Source: Thiohalophilus sp.
GTDB lineage: Bacteria; Pseudomonadota; Gammaproteobacteria; UBA6429; Thiohalophilaceae
Assembly (NCBI RefSeq): GCF_034521165.1
Contig: NZ_JAXHMV010000016.1
Coordinates: 124,001 to 188,000 of the forward strand
DNA: 64,000 bases
Direction of reading: 5' to 3'
Shown here: positions 18,444-27,923 of the stretch, one piece after another
Position numbering within the stretch: the stretch's first letter is position 1
Layout of the letters: every line of letters starts with the position of its first letter
Made by a program: the position numbers and the translations under genes
Notes under the pieces: generated by a model
What the model was told of the DNA's origin: nothing
Seen by the model: only the letters and a program-made list of their open reading frames with translations
Database searches by the model: none

Positions 18444-20891
18444 TTACTGCTTCTTTCGCACCCGGTCTTTGGTCAGGTAACGCGCCTCAAACTCCTCCGC
18501 AGTGATCGGTTTACTGTAATAGTAACCCTGTGCAATATCGCAACCGGCCTCGCGCAGAAACCGTTCCTGATAGGCGGTTTCCACTCCCTCTGCCACGACT
18601 TCCAGTTCGAGCCCCTGTGCCAGGCCAATAATTGAGCGGGTGATGGCAATATCATTTTCATCATCAGGGATATCCGTGACAAAGGACCGGTCTATTTTTA
18701 ATTGATTGATGGGCAATGTCTTCAGACGAGACAGGGAGGAGTAACCGGTCCCGAAATCGTCAATCGATAACAATAATCCCATCGCCGCGACTTCCTGCCG
18801 AATCCAGGTATTGACCTCTCGATCCTGCATCAGTCCACTTTCCGTCAACTCAAGCTGAATCTGCCAGGGATTCACGTCGTACTGTTCCATTAACGCGCGG
18901 ATGCGCTGTGACAGACCGGCGGCAGACAATTGCCTCGGCGACAGATTTATCGAGGCTTTCAGGTGCGGCGCATAAACCTGCCACTTTGAAATCATCGCGA
19001 TAGCCGTACACAGTACCCAGTCTCCGATGGAAACTATCAGGTCGCTTTCTTCTGCCAGCGGAATAAACTGTATTGGAGAGACAAGTCCGCGCTCCGGGTT
19101 CTGCCAGCGGATAAGACACTCCGCGCCAATCAGCTCACCCGACGACAGGTTGAATTGTGGCTGCCATAAAAGGTAAAGTTCATTACGGACAATCGCACGA
19201 CGCAATTCACTTTCCATCTGTAACTTTTCCGAGACCTGACGCGTCAGTTCGTGTGTATAATATTCATAACGGTTACGTCCCTGGTCCTTGGCTCGATACA
19301 TCGCGGAATCGGCATGTTTAATCAGGGTATCCCCATCATTGCCATCGTCGGGAAACAGACTGATACCGATACTGCAGCAGGCATTGAGCTCATAGTCTTC
19401 AACATTGAACGATCGGGATAGCGCCTCAATGATCTTCCTCGCCACCTGCGCGACCTGATCGCGGTGTTCAAGACTCGGCAAAAGACAAACGAATTCATCT
19501 CCACCGAGACGAGCCACCACATCCTCGCGACGCATCAGGCCCCTCAATCTCAGCGCAACTTGCTTGAGCAGATTATCGCCATAAGGATGGCCCAATGAAT
19601 CGTTGATGTTCTTGAACCGATCGAGGTCCAGGAACAACACGGCCAACATCTGTTTGTGACGCTTGGCAATTTCGACCTGTTGCACAAGATGCTGCATGAA
19701 ATAATTCCGATTGGGCAAGCCAGTCAGTTCGTCATAATGCGCCATCTCCAGCAGCCGCCGCTCGGCCCGTTTATGATCGGTAATATCAGTGGATATCCCT
19801 GCCACCGCATAGATTCTGCCGTACTTTTCCTTCAGCGGAAATTTCAGCGACAGATAAGTGTGCGTTTCATCCTCATGCGGTAACTGCTCCTCGAACTGCA
19901 GCAGTTGGCCACTTTTCAGCACTTCGCGATCATTGTCCACAAGCACTTTGGCTGTATTCTGTGGAAAAATTTCCGTGTCCTGCTTGCCGCATATCTCTTG
20001 TTGTGTAATTCCGAACAGGTCCTGATATCGCTTGTTGACATGCAGATAGCGCCCGTCGGTATCCTTGACGTACATCACCGAGGATGTGTTGCTGGAAATG
20101 CCGTCCAGCATTCGCTGCTGCTTCTCGTGCTCCTGTAGCGTACTCAGAATGCGTTGAACCATGATAATCAGGGCAATGCTGTAAGCCATCAATCGCATAA
20201 CGTGCCACCACCACCATGCGGCATCCCATATGGTCGACAGCTCGAAGATCAGTCCCGCGGTACCGAACAGTGCGCAATGCAATGCAAAGAGGCGATGATT
20301 CTTTTCGCCCTGGCTTTCATACAGTTTGTTGAGATGATACGCCGCGTACAGAAAAAACATGCCGCCGGCAAGATTGAGCAGGCGCGCCACCGGGGTGAAC
20401 TCTCCTTCCACCAGCATTGTCGGGATCCACTGCGTCTGCCAGACCGACAGTGCTGTCACGCTCACCACAACCAGGGCACACACACCCAGCGGGAAGAGAT
20501 TCTCCGAGGCAGGACGGCGACCGAAGCGCAGGCTCACCGTGGCGAACATCAACCCGCCGATGAAAGTGGCGAGACTGTGCAACCAGACAAAGGCCTCCCC
20601 CGGCTCCACTGCGGCATGAGAGACATCCAGCAGGCCCATCGCGGTCAATCCCAGGGGCACTGCCAGCGGCATTTCGGCAATCCGCTGATCGCGATGAAAG
20701 ATGAGGATCAGGCTGGTGACAAACAGCGCGATAAGTGCGCCGGCCGTCTCCAGCACAGCGTGCAACGGCAGGTCTATATAAAAGTGATCCTCAGGCAGCA
20801 GCAGCGAAATGGAGAATACCAGTGCGGGATAGATCAGCAATTTGACATAGGATTCAATCCTGTTGGGGACAGCTAACAGACTCGTTGCCAT
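18444..20891 (-). CDS. Membrane PAS-GGDEF-EAL protein
   Basis: An 815-residue c-di-GMP protein. The N-terminal ~250 residues hold seven or eight membrane helices with a conserved pattern (MGLLDVSHA, VWLHSLATFIGGLMFA, RLLNLAGGMFFLYAAYH, WDAAWWWWHVMRLMAY) typical of MASE3-like sensor modules. Then come PAS (about 260-375), GGDEF (RLGGDEF intact) and EAL. The EAL signature reads AECLIRW, so Ala is replaced by Cys while the catalytic Glu is retained; ELTESGLM, DDFGTGYSS and AEGVET are conserved, so phosphodiesterase activity remains plausible. Monocistronic. Confidence 0.92.
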   Translation of the reverse strand: MATSLLAVPNRIESYVKLLIYPALVFSISLLLPEDHFYIDLPLHAVLETAGALIALFVTSLILIFHRDQRIAEMPLAVPLGLTAMGLLDVSHAAVEPGEAFVWLHSLATFIGGLMFATVSLRFGRRPASENLFPLGVCALVVVSVTALSVWQTQWIPTMLVEGEFTPVARLLNLAGGMFFLYAAYHLNKLYESQGEKNHRLFALHCALFGTAGLIFELSTIWDAAWWWWHVMRLMAYSIALIIMVQRILSTLQEHEKQQRMLDGISSNTSSVMYVKDTDGRYLHVNKRYQDLFGITQQEICGKQDTEIFPQNTAKVLVDNDREVLKSGQLLQFEEQLPHEDETHTYLSLKFPLKEKYGRIYAVAGISTDITDHKRAERRLLEMAHYDELTGLPNRNYFMQHLVQQVEIAKRHKQMLAVLFLDLDRFKNINDSLGHPYGDNLLKQVALRLRGLMRREDVVARLGGDEFVCLLPSLEHRDQVAQVARKIIEALSRSFNVEDYELNACCSIGISLFPDDGNDGDTLIKHADSAMYRAKDQGRNRYEYYTHELTRQVSEKLQMESELRRAIVRNELYLLWQPQFNLSSGELIGAECLIRWQNPERGLVSPIQFIPLAEESDLIVSIGDWVLCTAIAMISKWQVYAPHLKASINLSPRQLSAAGLSQRIRALMEQYDVNPWQIQLELTESGLMQDREVNTWIRQEVAAMGLLLSIDDFGTGYSSLSRLKTLPINQLKIDRSFVTDIPDDENDIAITRSIIGLAQGLELEVVAEGVETAYQERFLREAGCDIAQGYYYSKPITAEEFEARYLTKDRVRKKQ

Positions 20892-21628
20892 ATATCACCA
20901 CTTTGACAAATTAAAACCACTTGGCGGAGGCAGGAAGGGGACAACATTTCGCATCCGCACAAATCATTATTTATTATTGTCGGCCGCCCCGCTGTTACAC
21001 TTAAATTGTGTGAATAGCCGTGATTTTCCAAGCAAACCGGGGGGTGCGGATTGGGAATGGGGATGGACAAATCCTTACCCTTAATACCAGTGTAGTCAAG
21101 TGGTTTGCCTATAATTACCTTGCCAGCAGGAAGGGAATACAGGCCGCTGCAGACGGCGGGCCCGCCTTCTGTCGATCCCGGGTTGGGCCGCGGCGTCAGG
21201 ATCGGACCGACTGAACCGGGTCCTGGTGGTCGAACGGGCTCATCAGACATCCGTATCCCGCAGAGTTTGATCAGGACTTGATGATACCGGCTAACTTTCC
21301 CGGAGTCTGTTGCATCTGACTCACTTTGCGATACCGGCCATCGACAGGTTTGCCGGCACCCCCAAACAGCCGCACAGGACAGCTACAATCGGGAAGACTG
21401 CCAGCCGAACTATGGAGAAATAAAAGCATCTTCCGATCGGGACTCCCGCCTTGCGATAAAACCAGCGAATAGCAGAACCCGACACTGGCAGGACATCGAT
21501 CGGTTTGATGAATCGGTACATCACGGGCGGTAGCTGAAACCGTCCTGAACCGTGTTTCTCGGCATCCCCTTTCGTTGTATCATTTCAGATTCAGAATCCC
21601 GATGCCCGCAACAAAAAGGTGATTTTTA
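20892..21628. other. 737-bp intergenic stretch with no recognised gene
   Basis: Several short frames exist on both strands but none shows a plausible ribosome site, domain or coding bias. GC content and Pro/Arg-rich conceptual products indicate non-coding sequence. It presumably contains the promoters of the divergent GGDEF/EAL and SQR-like genes; no convincing -35/-10 pair was picked by eye. Confidence 0.5.
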
Positions 21629-22762
21629 ATGAGTGATCAGGCTATTACAGTCATCGGCAGCGGTTTTGCCGCGCTGACGGCGGTGCGTGAACTGCGCAAG
21701 CGCGACAAGGCGTCCCGGATCACAGTGATATCACCGAAACCGGAGTTTATCTATCTGCCGAGTCTCATCTGGATCCCCTCCGGCATTCGCAAGGCAGGAG
21801 ATCTGCGTATTCCGCTGGAGAAGTTTTTCGCGCGCCTGCAGGTAGAGCATGTCGCGGCCGAGGTGACCGGCCTCAAGGATGGCGGACGTACTGTCGAGAC
21901 CAGTGCGGGCGAGATCAACAATGATGCCCTTATCATCGCCTCGGGCGGGCGGTTCATTAAAAAGCTGCCAGGGATCGAGCACGCCATCACCCCCTGCGAG
22001 GGGATTGCGGCCGCCGAGCAAATCCGCGACCGCCTGCAGGAAATGGACGGCGGCACCATTGCCATCGGTTTTGGTGGAAACCCCAAAGAACCCTCGGCCA
22101 TGCGCGGCGGACCGATGTTCGAGTTTCTGTTCGGCACCGACACCCTGCTGCGCAAGCAGAAGCGGCGCGACAACTTCAGGCTGATCTTCTTCAGCCCCGC
22201 GCCCGAACCCGGCAAGCGTCTCGGCCCCGGGGCCGTGAAGGGCCTGCTCTCGAGCATGAAAAAGCGCGACATCGAGACCCGGCTGGGCCACAAGATGAAG
22301 GGCTTCGAATCCAACAAGGTCATCACCGAGGGCGGCGAGTTCGAGGCCGATCTCATCCTCTTCATGCCCGGCATGACCGGCAACCAGTGGTTCGACAACA
22401 GCGAACTGCCGCGCTCCGAGGGCGGTCTGGTCAGGGCGGACCAGTACTGCCGGGTTCCCGGTTTTGAAAAGACCTATGTGGCCGGGGATTCAGGCAGCTT
22501 CCCCGGGCCTGACTGGATGCCAAAACAGGCCCATATGGCCGATCTGCAGGCCAGCGCGGCGGCAACCAACCTGCTGGATGAACTGGCCGGCAGGAAGCCC
22601 CGTGCGGGCTTCAAGGTGGAATTGATGTGCATCGTCGACAGCATGAACAGCGGCATGCTGGTGGCACGTACGCCCAGGCGCAACATCATGCTCCCCTCCA
22701 ACCGCCTCGCCCACTGGACGAAGCGACTGTTTGAATGGTGGTATTTACGGCAGTACCGTTAA
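21629..22762 (+). CDS. SQR-like FAD/NAD(P)-binding oxidoreductase
   Basis: A 377-residue flavoprotein of the two-dinucleotide-binding-domain superfamily, closest in layout to sulfide:quinone oxidoreductases and type II NADH dehydrogenases. The FAD-binding GxGxxA motif is present (ITVIGSGFAALTAVREL), the second dinucleotide motif is modified (IAIGFGGNPKEPSA), and the YVAGDSGSFPGP motif near the C-terminus contacts FAD. Only a few cysteines are visible (in TPCEG, QYCRVP and LMCIVD), so the classic three-cysteine SQR redox set is not clearly matched; sulfide oxidation is therefore uncertain. The C-terminal basic amphipathic segment (HWTKRLFEWWYLRQYR) suits membrane attachment. It lies 41 nt before selU. 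Confidence 0.78.
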   Translation: MSDQAITVIGSGFAALTAVRELRKRDKASRITVISPKPEFIYLPSLIWIPSGIRKAGDLRIPLEKFFARLQVEHVAAEVTGLKDGGRTVETSAGEINNDALIIASGGRFIKKLPGIEHAITPCEGIAAAEQIRDRLQEMDGGTIAIGFGGNPKEPSAMRGGPMFEFLFGTDTLLRKQKRRDNFRLIFFSPAPEPGKRLGPGAVKGLLSSMKKRDIETRLGHKMKGFESNKVITEGGEFEADLILFMPGMTGNQWFDNSELPRSEGGLVRADQYCRVPGFEKTYVAGDSGSFPGPDWMPKQAHMADLQASAAATNLLDELAGRKPRAGFKVELMCIVDSMNSGMLVARTPRRNIMLPSNRLAHWTKRLFEWWYLRQYR

Positions 22763-22803
22763 TTGGCCCTTTTCAAACACACGGCCCTTTGCCAACCCGA
22801 ATC

Positions 22804-23907
22804 ATGGACTTCCCGCAGACCGACGATTACCGCGCCCTGTTTCTCAACAGCACCCCGCTGATGGATGTCCGCGCCCCGGTGGAATTCCAGCAAGGCGCCT
22901 TCCCGTATACCGAGAACCTGCCGCTGATGAACGATGCGGAGCGCCACGACGTGGGCATTCGCTACAAACAACGGGGTCAGGACGAGGCCGTGCAACGGGG
23001 CCATGAACTGGTCCAGGGTGAGGTCAAGCAGCAGCGTGTTGATCGCTGGGCAGACTATTTCAGGCAACACCCGGACGGGGTCCTGTACTGTTTCCGCGGC
23101 GGCCTGCGCTCGAAGATTTCGCAACAGTGGATCTACGAGCGCACCGGCCTCGTCTATCCCCGGGTCAAGGGCGGCTACAAGGCCATGCGCCGCTTCCTTA
23201 TCGACGAGCTGGAAACTTCGATCAACCGCATCGAGCCGGTCATCCTGAGCGGCCAGACCGGCGCGGGCAAGACCCGCCTGCTGCAAAAGCTACCGAACAT
23301 GCTCGATCTGGAAGGGCTCTATCATCACCGTGGCTCGGTATTCGGCAATCACGTTACGCCCCAGCCAACCCAAATCGACATCGAAAACGCGCTGTCCATT
23401 GCCCTGATCAAGGCCATCGACCGGGGACACACGCGCCTGCTGCTGGAGGATGAAAGTGCCAACATCGGGCATCGTCACCTGCCGCAAAGTCTGCACGCCC
23501 GGATGCAACATGCCCCGATTATATTACTGGAGGCCGACCTGGCCGAGCGCATCGAGCTTATTTTCCAGGAATACATCACCGATGATCTGAGCAGGTATCA
23601 GTCCGTCCACGGCGAGTCACAGGGCTTTCAACAGTGGTCACAAAAGCTGTCGGACAGCATCGACAAGATCCAGCGTCGCCTGGGCGGTGTTCGCCACAAA
23701 CAGCTCAAAACATTGCTGGACAACGCCCTGCAACAACACGAAGCGGGCAATCCCGAAGGCCACAGGGACTGGATCGAGATATTACTGGTCGAGTACTACG
23801 ACCCGATGTATACCCACCAAATCAACAACAAGCAGAAACGAATCATATTCCACGGCGGCGAAAGCGATGTACTGGAATTTCTCAAGACCCGGTATCAAAT
23901 CGTCTGA
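22804..23907 (+). CDS. selU: tRNA 2-selenouridine synthase
   Basis: A 367-residue SelU/MnmH protein (E. coli YbbB is 364). It converts 5-substituted 2-thiouridine at tRNA position 34 to the 2-seleno form through a geranylated intermediate. The N-terminal rhodanese domain carries the catalytic cysteine at residue 96 in YCFRGGLRS; a P-loop GQTGAGKT lies at 150-157. The ATG at 22804 (MDFPQTDDYR) is preferred over in-frame upstream starts that overlap the preceding gene. Its presence implies selenophosphate supply elsewhere in the genome. Confidence 0.93.
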   Translation: MDFPQTDDYRALFLNSTPLMDVRAPVEFQQGAFPYTENLPLMNDAERHDVGIRYKQRGQDEAVQRGHELVQGEVKQQRVDRWADYFRQHPDGVLYCFRGGLRSKISQQWIYERTGLVYPRVKGGYKAMRRFLIDELETSINRIEPVILSGQTGAGKTRLLQKLPNMLDLEGLYHHRGSVFGNHVTPQPTQIDIENALSIALIKAIDRGHTRLLLEDESANIGHRHLPQSLHARMQHAPIILLEADLAERIELIFQEYITDDLSRYQSVHGESQGFQQWSQKLSDSIDKIQRRLGGVRHKQLKTLLDNALQQHEAGNPEGHRDWIEILLVEYYDPMYTHQINNKQKRIIFHGGESDVLEFLKTRYQIV

Positions 23908-23944
23908 ATCATCTCTTCAAGGCATTGACTGCCTTCAATGCCCG

Positions 23945-24058
23945 TCATTTATCTTGCTTATTCTTTTTCCCGGACCCGCGATCAAAATAACGCAGGGCAC
24001 TTGCAGAGCCGATCAGAAAAAGCAATGCCAGCCCGAAAATGATCAGAAATGTCTTCAT
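23945..24058 (-). CDS. Small single-pass membrane protein, 37 aa
   Basis: A short gene encoding a 37-residue peptide: one hydrophobic helix (FLIIFGLALLFLIGSAS) followed by ALRYFDRGSG and a Lys-rich tail. A ribosome site (AGGTGA, 7 nt before the ATG) and a compact coding shape support it. It lies convergent with selU and 86 nt downstream of the radical SAM gene in the same direction. Function unknown; I believe similar peptides occur in related gammaproteobacteria, but this needs a search. Confidence 0.65.
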   Translation of the reverse strand: MKTFLIIFGLALLFLIGSASALRYFDRGSGKKNKQDK

Positions 24059-24144
24059 CGTATTGTCACCTGATTGCCCGTTGCGGGTGGTTCGGTTTAC
24101 CCGAGCCCACCCTGCGCACGGTGAACGCGAACCGGGAGGTTGAC

Positions 24145-25926
24145 TCAGGCGTGCTCCAGCAACCGCCGGGTCATGTACAGCCTGACCTCGCCTTCTTCGG
24201 TGAGAGCGTGAAACAGATGGTGCGGTCCGGTCGCCGCATCAATCTTGTTCTGCAGATCGTCGCGTAGCTCGGCATAGTAATCGAGCAACCGGCGATCGAA
24301 GTTGTGCAGGGCCTGGGTTAACGGATCCTTGCGCTGCCGCGCCATGATTGTCGGCATACCATCCCGGTACAGATCACCCAGGCAGATGTGCACGGCATTG
24401 AACAGCGTCACCCAGCCGTTGAACCACAACATCATATCGATATCGAACGACTCGCCCCGGGGCGGGCCCTCGGTGAGCACCTGTTGCAGCAGGTCCTTCT
24501 CCTTCACCGTCTCCCACTCCTCCAGCAGCGCCGCGCGCCCGTAACCATCGATGGTGGAACTGGTCAGCAGAACCGGGCTATCCGGGTATTTGTCGAGCAC
24601 AAAGGTGGCATCCTTCAATACCTGTTGTAACTGCTCCGGGGATTTGGGATTGCGTTTCAGACGCGGCGAGCTCTTCACATCCTGCACCTGCACCCGGTAA
24701 CCGCGCTTGCCCAGCTCCTGCGCCAGGCGGGCGAACACCCCTTTTTGCAACACATCCTGCGAGAAATTCATCGCCGTCTGCTTGTGCAACAACGCCAGCT
24801 GGATTTGACTGGAATAACGTGGATAGCACTCGACGATATTGGCGATTTTGGAAACAGGGATGCGCTCGGCCAGCAAGCCTTGCTTGTCGACGTAAACTTC
24901 GTTGTGAAACTCATCGAAACTGATTTGCAACAGGACTTTTGCCGCGGCCCATTTCTTGGGACGGGCATCGATAGCCTCGGCCATCTTGCCCAGTACCTCG
25001 TTGGTGATTTCAGGAGTGTCGGCAAAATCGCCATTGAGGAGCAGGGCAAAGTTCTTGATGTGACGCATCCGGCGGATGGCCGCGTAAAAATGATCCAGCT
25101 GTCGGGTCAGGTCGCCGCCGGTAAACAACACGCTGTCGGTATGCCGGTCCACCAGGTCGAAGACCTGATTCGGGTCCTCATTCTTGCCGCGCGGCGGGCG
25201 CCAGGTAAACATGCAGTGGCGGCAGGTCTGCGGGCAACCCATGGCGGGGATAATTCCCAGCTTGTCGTAGCGCGGCGACACACCCTGCAATTCATCCGGC
25301 AGAGCATCCACCAGGGCCAGCCGTTGCTCATCTTCCGGGCCCAACATGCCCGCATAGCGTTCGCGTTCCTCGCGAGCCACGTTTTTGAATTCGACCATGT
25401 AGGTCTGGGTAAACAGTCCCAGGCCATGCCATATAGCCAGGATGTCCTGAATCAGCTGCTCGGCATCCTCTTCGCGGGCTCTCAGCAGGGATTGAAACTC
25501 CTGGTATTGTTTCTGGCCATCGGCCGGATGCTCACGCCAGTGGCGGACATAACCGCGCACGAATTGCTCGGCACTGTCGCACAGCAGCAGGTCCATGAGA
25601 AAACCAAAGCGGGGACCGCGGAAGGTCTCCAGCACCGACGCGCGATAGTTCTCGTGGACGTTATGCCGCAACCAGTGCCAGGCATAGAGGTAGGCCATGG
25701 GAAAGCTGAGTTCCGCGGCCTCGGGCTGCGCGGCCAGCATCTGGCGCATGGCGCCGCCGGTCGTGAGCCGATTGACCTCGTCCTTGAAGCGCTGGCGCAT
25801 CGTGGCCAGATACACCGGCAGCAGCGACGCCTGATCCGCTTCGCTGGCGACCTTGCCACCCCCGCTGACCACGGCAACGCCGTCCACACCCTTGCGTTCT
25901 ATTGCACTACCGCTGACTGACGCCAT
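24145..25926 (-). CDS. Radical SAM protein of unknown function
   Basis: A 593-residue protein with a radical SAM core. The iron-sulfur motif is CPQTCRHC (CxxxCxxC) in AMGCPQTCRHCMFTW at about residue 235, followed by a LFTGGDLT segment like the family GGEP motif and DEFHNEVYVD further on. The ~220-residue N-terminal region is helical (FGFLMDLLLCDSAEQFVRGY...) and the C-terminal ~180 residues have no recognisable accessory cluster motif. No partner gene in the neighbourhood reveals its substrate. Start ATG at 25926; the first ~20 residues look poorly conserved, so a later start is possible. Confidence 0.8.
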   Translation of the reverse strand: MASVSGSAIERKGVDGVAVVSGGGKVASEADQASLLPVYLATMRQRFKDEVNRLTTGGAMRQMLAAQPEAAELSFPMAYLYAWHWLRHNVHENYRASVLETFRGPRFGFLMDLLLCDSAEQFVRGYVRHWREHPADGQKQYQEFQSLLRAREEDAEQLIQDILAIWHGLGLFTQTYMVEFKNVAREERERYAGMLGPEDEQRLALVDALPDELQGVSPRYDKLGIIPAMGCPQTCRHCMFTWRPPRGKNEDPNQVFDLVDRHTDSVLFTGGDLTRQLDHFYAAIRRMRHIKNFALLLNGDFADTPEITNEVLGKMAEAIDARPKKWAAAKVLLQISFDEFHNEVYVDKQGLLAERIPVSKIANIVECYPRYSSQIQLALLHKQTAMNFSQDVLQKGVFARLAQELGKRGYRVQVQDVKSSPRLKRNPKSPEQLQQVLKDATFVLDKYPDSPVLLTSSTIDGYGRAALLEEWETVKEKDLLQQVLTEGPPRGESFDIDMMLWFNGWVTLFNAVHICLGDLYRDGMPTIMARQRKDPLTQALHNFDRRLLDYYAELRDDLQNKIDAATGPHHLFHALTEEGEVRLYMTRRLLEHA

Positions 25927-26185
25927 GAGATGTCCTGTCGATTCATCAAATCGGAAATGACTGATTATACATCACATGCCTCTGAACGGCCTTTTCCCGC
26001 ACAGTTTGTGATGTTTTCGGGCGTGGCATGATCGCCCACACAGCGGCGCCCGAACCCGGGCAGGATCAGGGAATCATGAAAAACAGCGGTGAAGCGATGG
26101 GGGAGTTAATCGGGATCAGAACCGGATAGCACCGCAACGCGGTTCATTCAGTATTCTGACCCCGGTATAGGTTATAACAAGATCG

Positions 26186-26830
26186 TTATGCGAGCCCGCA
26201 CTTGTCTTTGATGGCAGCGACGACGTCGTCACTGGAAGTGGCATTGATGCGCATCAGCATGCCTTCCTTCTCATAGAAACCCGCCAGCGGCGCGGTCTTC
26301 TCTTTATAGGTATCCAGCCGGCTGGCAATCGCTTCCTCGGTTTCGTCATCGCGCTGCACGACCGGTCCGCCACACTCGTCACAGACGCCTTCGACCTTGG
26401 GCGGCTTGCTCTTGACGTTGTAGATGGCGTTGCACTGGGTGCAGGTCCGGCGCGTGGTCAGACGATCGAGGAGTACCTCGCGCGGCACATCCAGGTCGAC
26501 CACCGCGTCCAGTTTTTCACCCATCTCTTCCAGCACGGTCTTGAGCTGTTCCGCCTGGGGAATGGTGCGCGGGAATCCGTCCAGCAGATAGCCGTTTTTG
26601 CAGTCATCTTCCTTCAGGCGCTCTTTCATGATCCCCATGATCAGCTCATCCGGTACCAGGTCGCCGGCTTTCATATAGCCCTCGGCCTCCTTGCCCAGCT
26701 CGGTGCCCTCCTTGACCGCCGCGCGCAGAATGTCGCCGGTGGAAATTTGTACAGAGCCGTCCATCTCACTCAGCATATTGGCTACGGTGCCCTTGCCAGC
26801 ACCCGGCGCGCCTAACAGAATCAGTTTCAC
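26186..26830 (-). CDS. adk: Adenylate kinase
   Basis: A 214-residue nucleoside monophosphate kinase catalysing ATP + AMP = 2 ADP. The P-loop GAPGAGKGT, the AMP-binding STGDILRA and the LDGFPRT motif are intact. It is the long form with a lid; the lid carries four cysteines (CTQC...CDEC), the zinc-binding version, unlike E. coli whose lid has no zinc site. Essential housekeeping gene, transcribed alone here. Confidence 0.97.
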   Translation of the reverse strand: MKLILLGAPGAGKGTVANMLSEMDGSVQISTGDILRAAVKEGTELGKEAEGYMKAGDLVPDELIMGIMKERLKEDDCKNGYLLDGFPRTIPQAEQLKTVLEEMGEKLDAVVDLDVPREVLLDRLTTRRTCTQCNAIYNVKSKPPKVEGVCDECGGPVVQRDDETEEAIASRLDTYKEKTAPLAGFYEKEGMLMRINATSSDDVVAAIKDKCGLA

Positions 26831-27188
26831 TATGTTTCCCCTTGTCTCGAGTTATTGGTAAGTCAGAATCAGGGGAGGGTTATTTCATAAATTGGGCTGA
26901 AGTGCCAAATAAATTTTTTTAGCACTCAATAAACTGGAGCCTGGAAATGGCTTTGGCAGCCTATCTCGAGTAACATGTGGTTAAAAATTGGTCAACCTAA
27001 GATAAGCTCGCCGCAATTGATAATGAGGCGTATTTGTCACCGATCTCTTTTATTTTCTGGTTCAGTCAGATCTGACAGGTATTGGCATGGGATACGTCTA
27101 TTTATTTAAGAATGGTAACAGAGCCGGCAGTCGTTCCAATTACCTGGATCAGCCATCGGCCCTGTTTATTTATAACTGACTTACCGGA
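26831..27188. other. Intergenic gap, adk to PEP-CTERM gene
   Basis: AT-richer than its surroundings, with no coding frame recognised. It should contain the adk promoter (minus strand) and the 3' end of the PEP-CTERM transcript, since both genes run on the minus strand. No clear terminator hairpin was seen. Confidence 0.4.
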
Positions 27189-27890
27189 TTACACTTTGCG
27201 CGAGCGGGTCGCCGCACCCAGACCGATGAAGCCGAGCCCGATGAGTAACAGGCTGGCAGGTTCGGAGACCGCGACGGGAACAGTGCTGATGGCACCCACG
27301 GCGTCGATATCTGCCCCGACACTCGCACCCGAGGTTCCTCCTTCGTTGTAATCGTCAGTCAGGCGGATGTAACTGAATAAATCTGACGAGCCGAAACCGA
27401 AGTTGTCGATATCAACTCCCGAGGTTGTGCCAAAAACCTTGCCGACAGAAAACCAGTCACTGCCGTCAGTGCTGATATCTACATAGGTGTCTTCAACATC
27501 TGGACCGACTTCGAAGATCCAGAGATCCAGGTCGGAGTTGTCGCTCCCCGTCAAGGCATTGTCAACAAACTCCAGGACAAGACTACCTCCTCTTCCCAGC
27601 GAGACAAACGGGCAATCTGCAGGATCCCCGGAACAGGCACCGATCGAGGTATTGCCAGGCACTTCCGGTATACCCAGAGCATTAGTCGCTTCACTGTTGG
27701 CGGCGGAAGGCACAGGTCCACCTGATGCATCGGGTGTGTATGACACTACCGAATCGGCAAAGGAAATTTCACCTTGAGGAAACTCTACGCCACCGATAAT
27801 ACTAGCTAACGAAAACCCCGGAAGCAGGGTACAGGTCAGTATCAATGTGAATGCGGTCGGAAAATTGCGTGAAATGCTGCGTAACTTCAT
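27189..27890 (-). CDS. PEP-CTERM sorted exoprotein
   Basis: A 233-residue secreted protein. It has a signal peptide, a middle part rich in Asp, Ser and Gly (DALTGSDNSDLDLWIFEVGPDV-like Ca-binding or beta-sandwich texture) and a C-terminal sorting signal VSEPASLLLIGLGFIGLGAA followed by a basic tail. Such proteins are handled by exosortase and are tied to exopolysaccharide production. ATG at 27890 has GGAG 7 nt upstream; an earlier in-frame ATG at 27923 is less likely. Exosortase genes are not in this window. Molecular role unknown. Confidence 0.85.
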   Translation of the reverse strand: MKLRSISRNFPTAFTLILTCTLLPGFSLASIIGGVEFPQGEISFADSVVSYTPDASGGPVPSAANSEATNALGIPEVPGNTSIGACSGDPADCPFVSLGRGGSLVLEFVDNALTGSDNSDLDLWIFEVGPDVEDTYVDISTDGSDWFSVGKVFGTTSGVDIDNFGFGSSDLFSYIRLTDDYNEGGTSGASVGADIDAVGAISTVPVAVSEPASLLLIGLGFIGLGAATRSRKV

Positions 27891-27923
27891 ATCATAACTC
27901 CGGCTGAAACAACTGTTTATCAT

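Noticed and set aside
24745..25920. 391-codon plus-strand frame
   Set aside because: Antisense shadow of the radical SAM gene, which has clear CxxxCxxC and family motifs.
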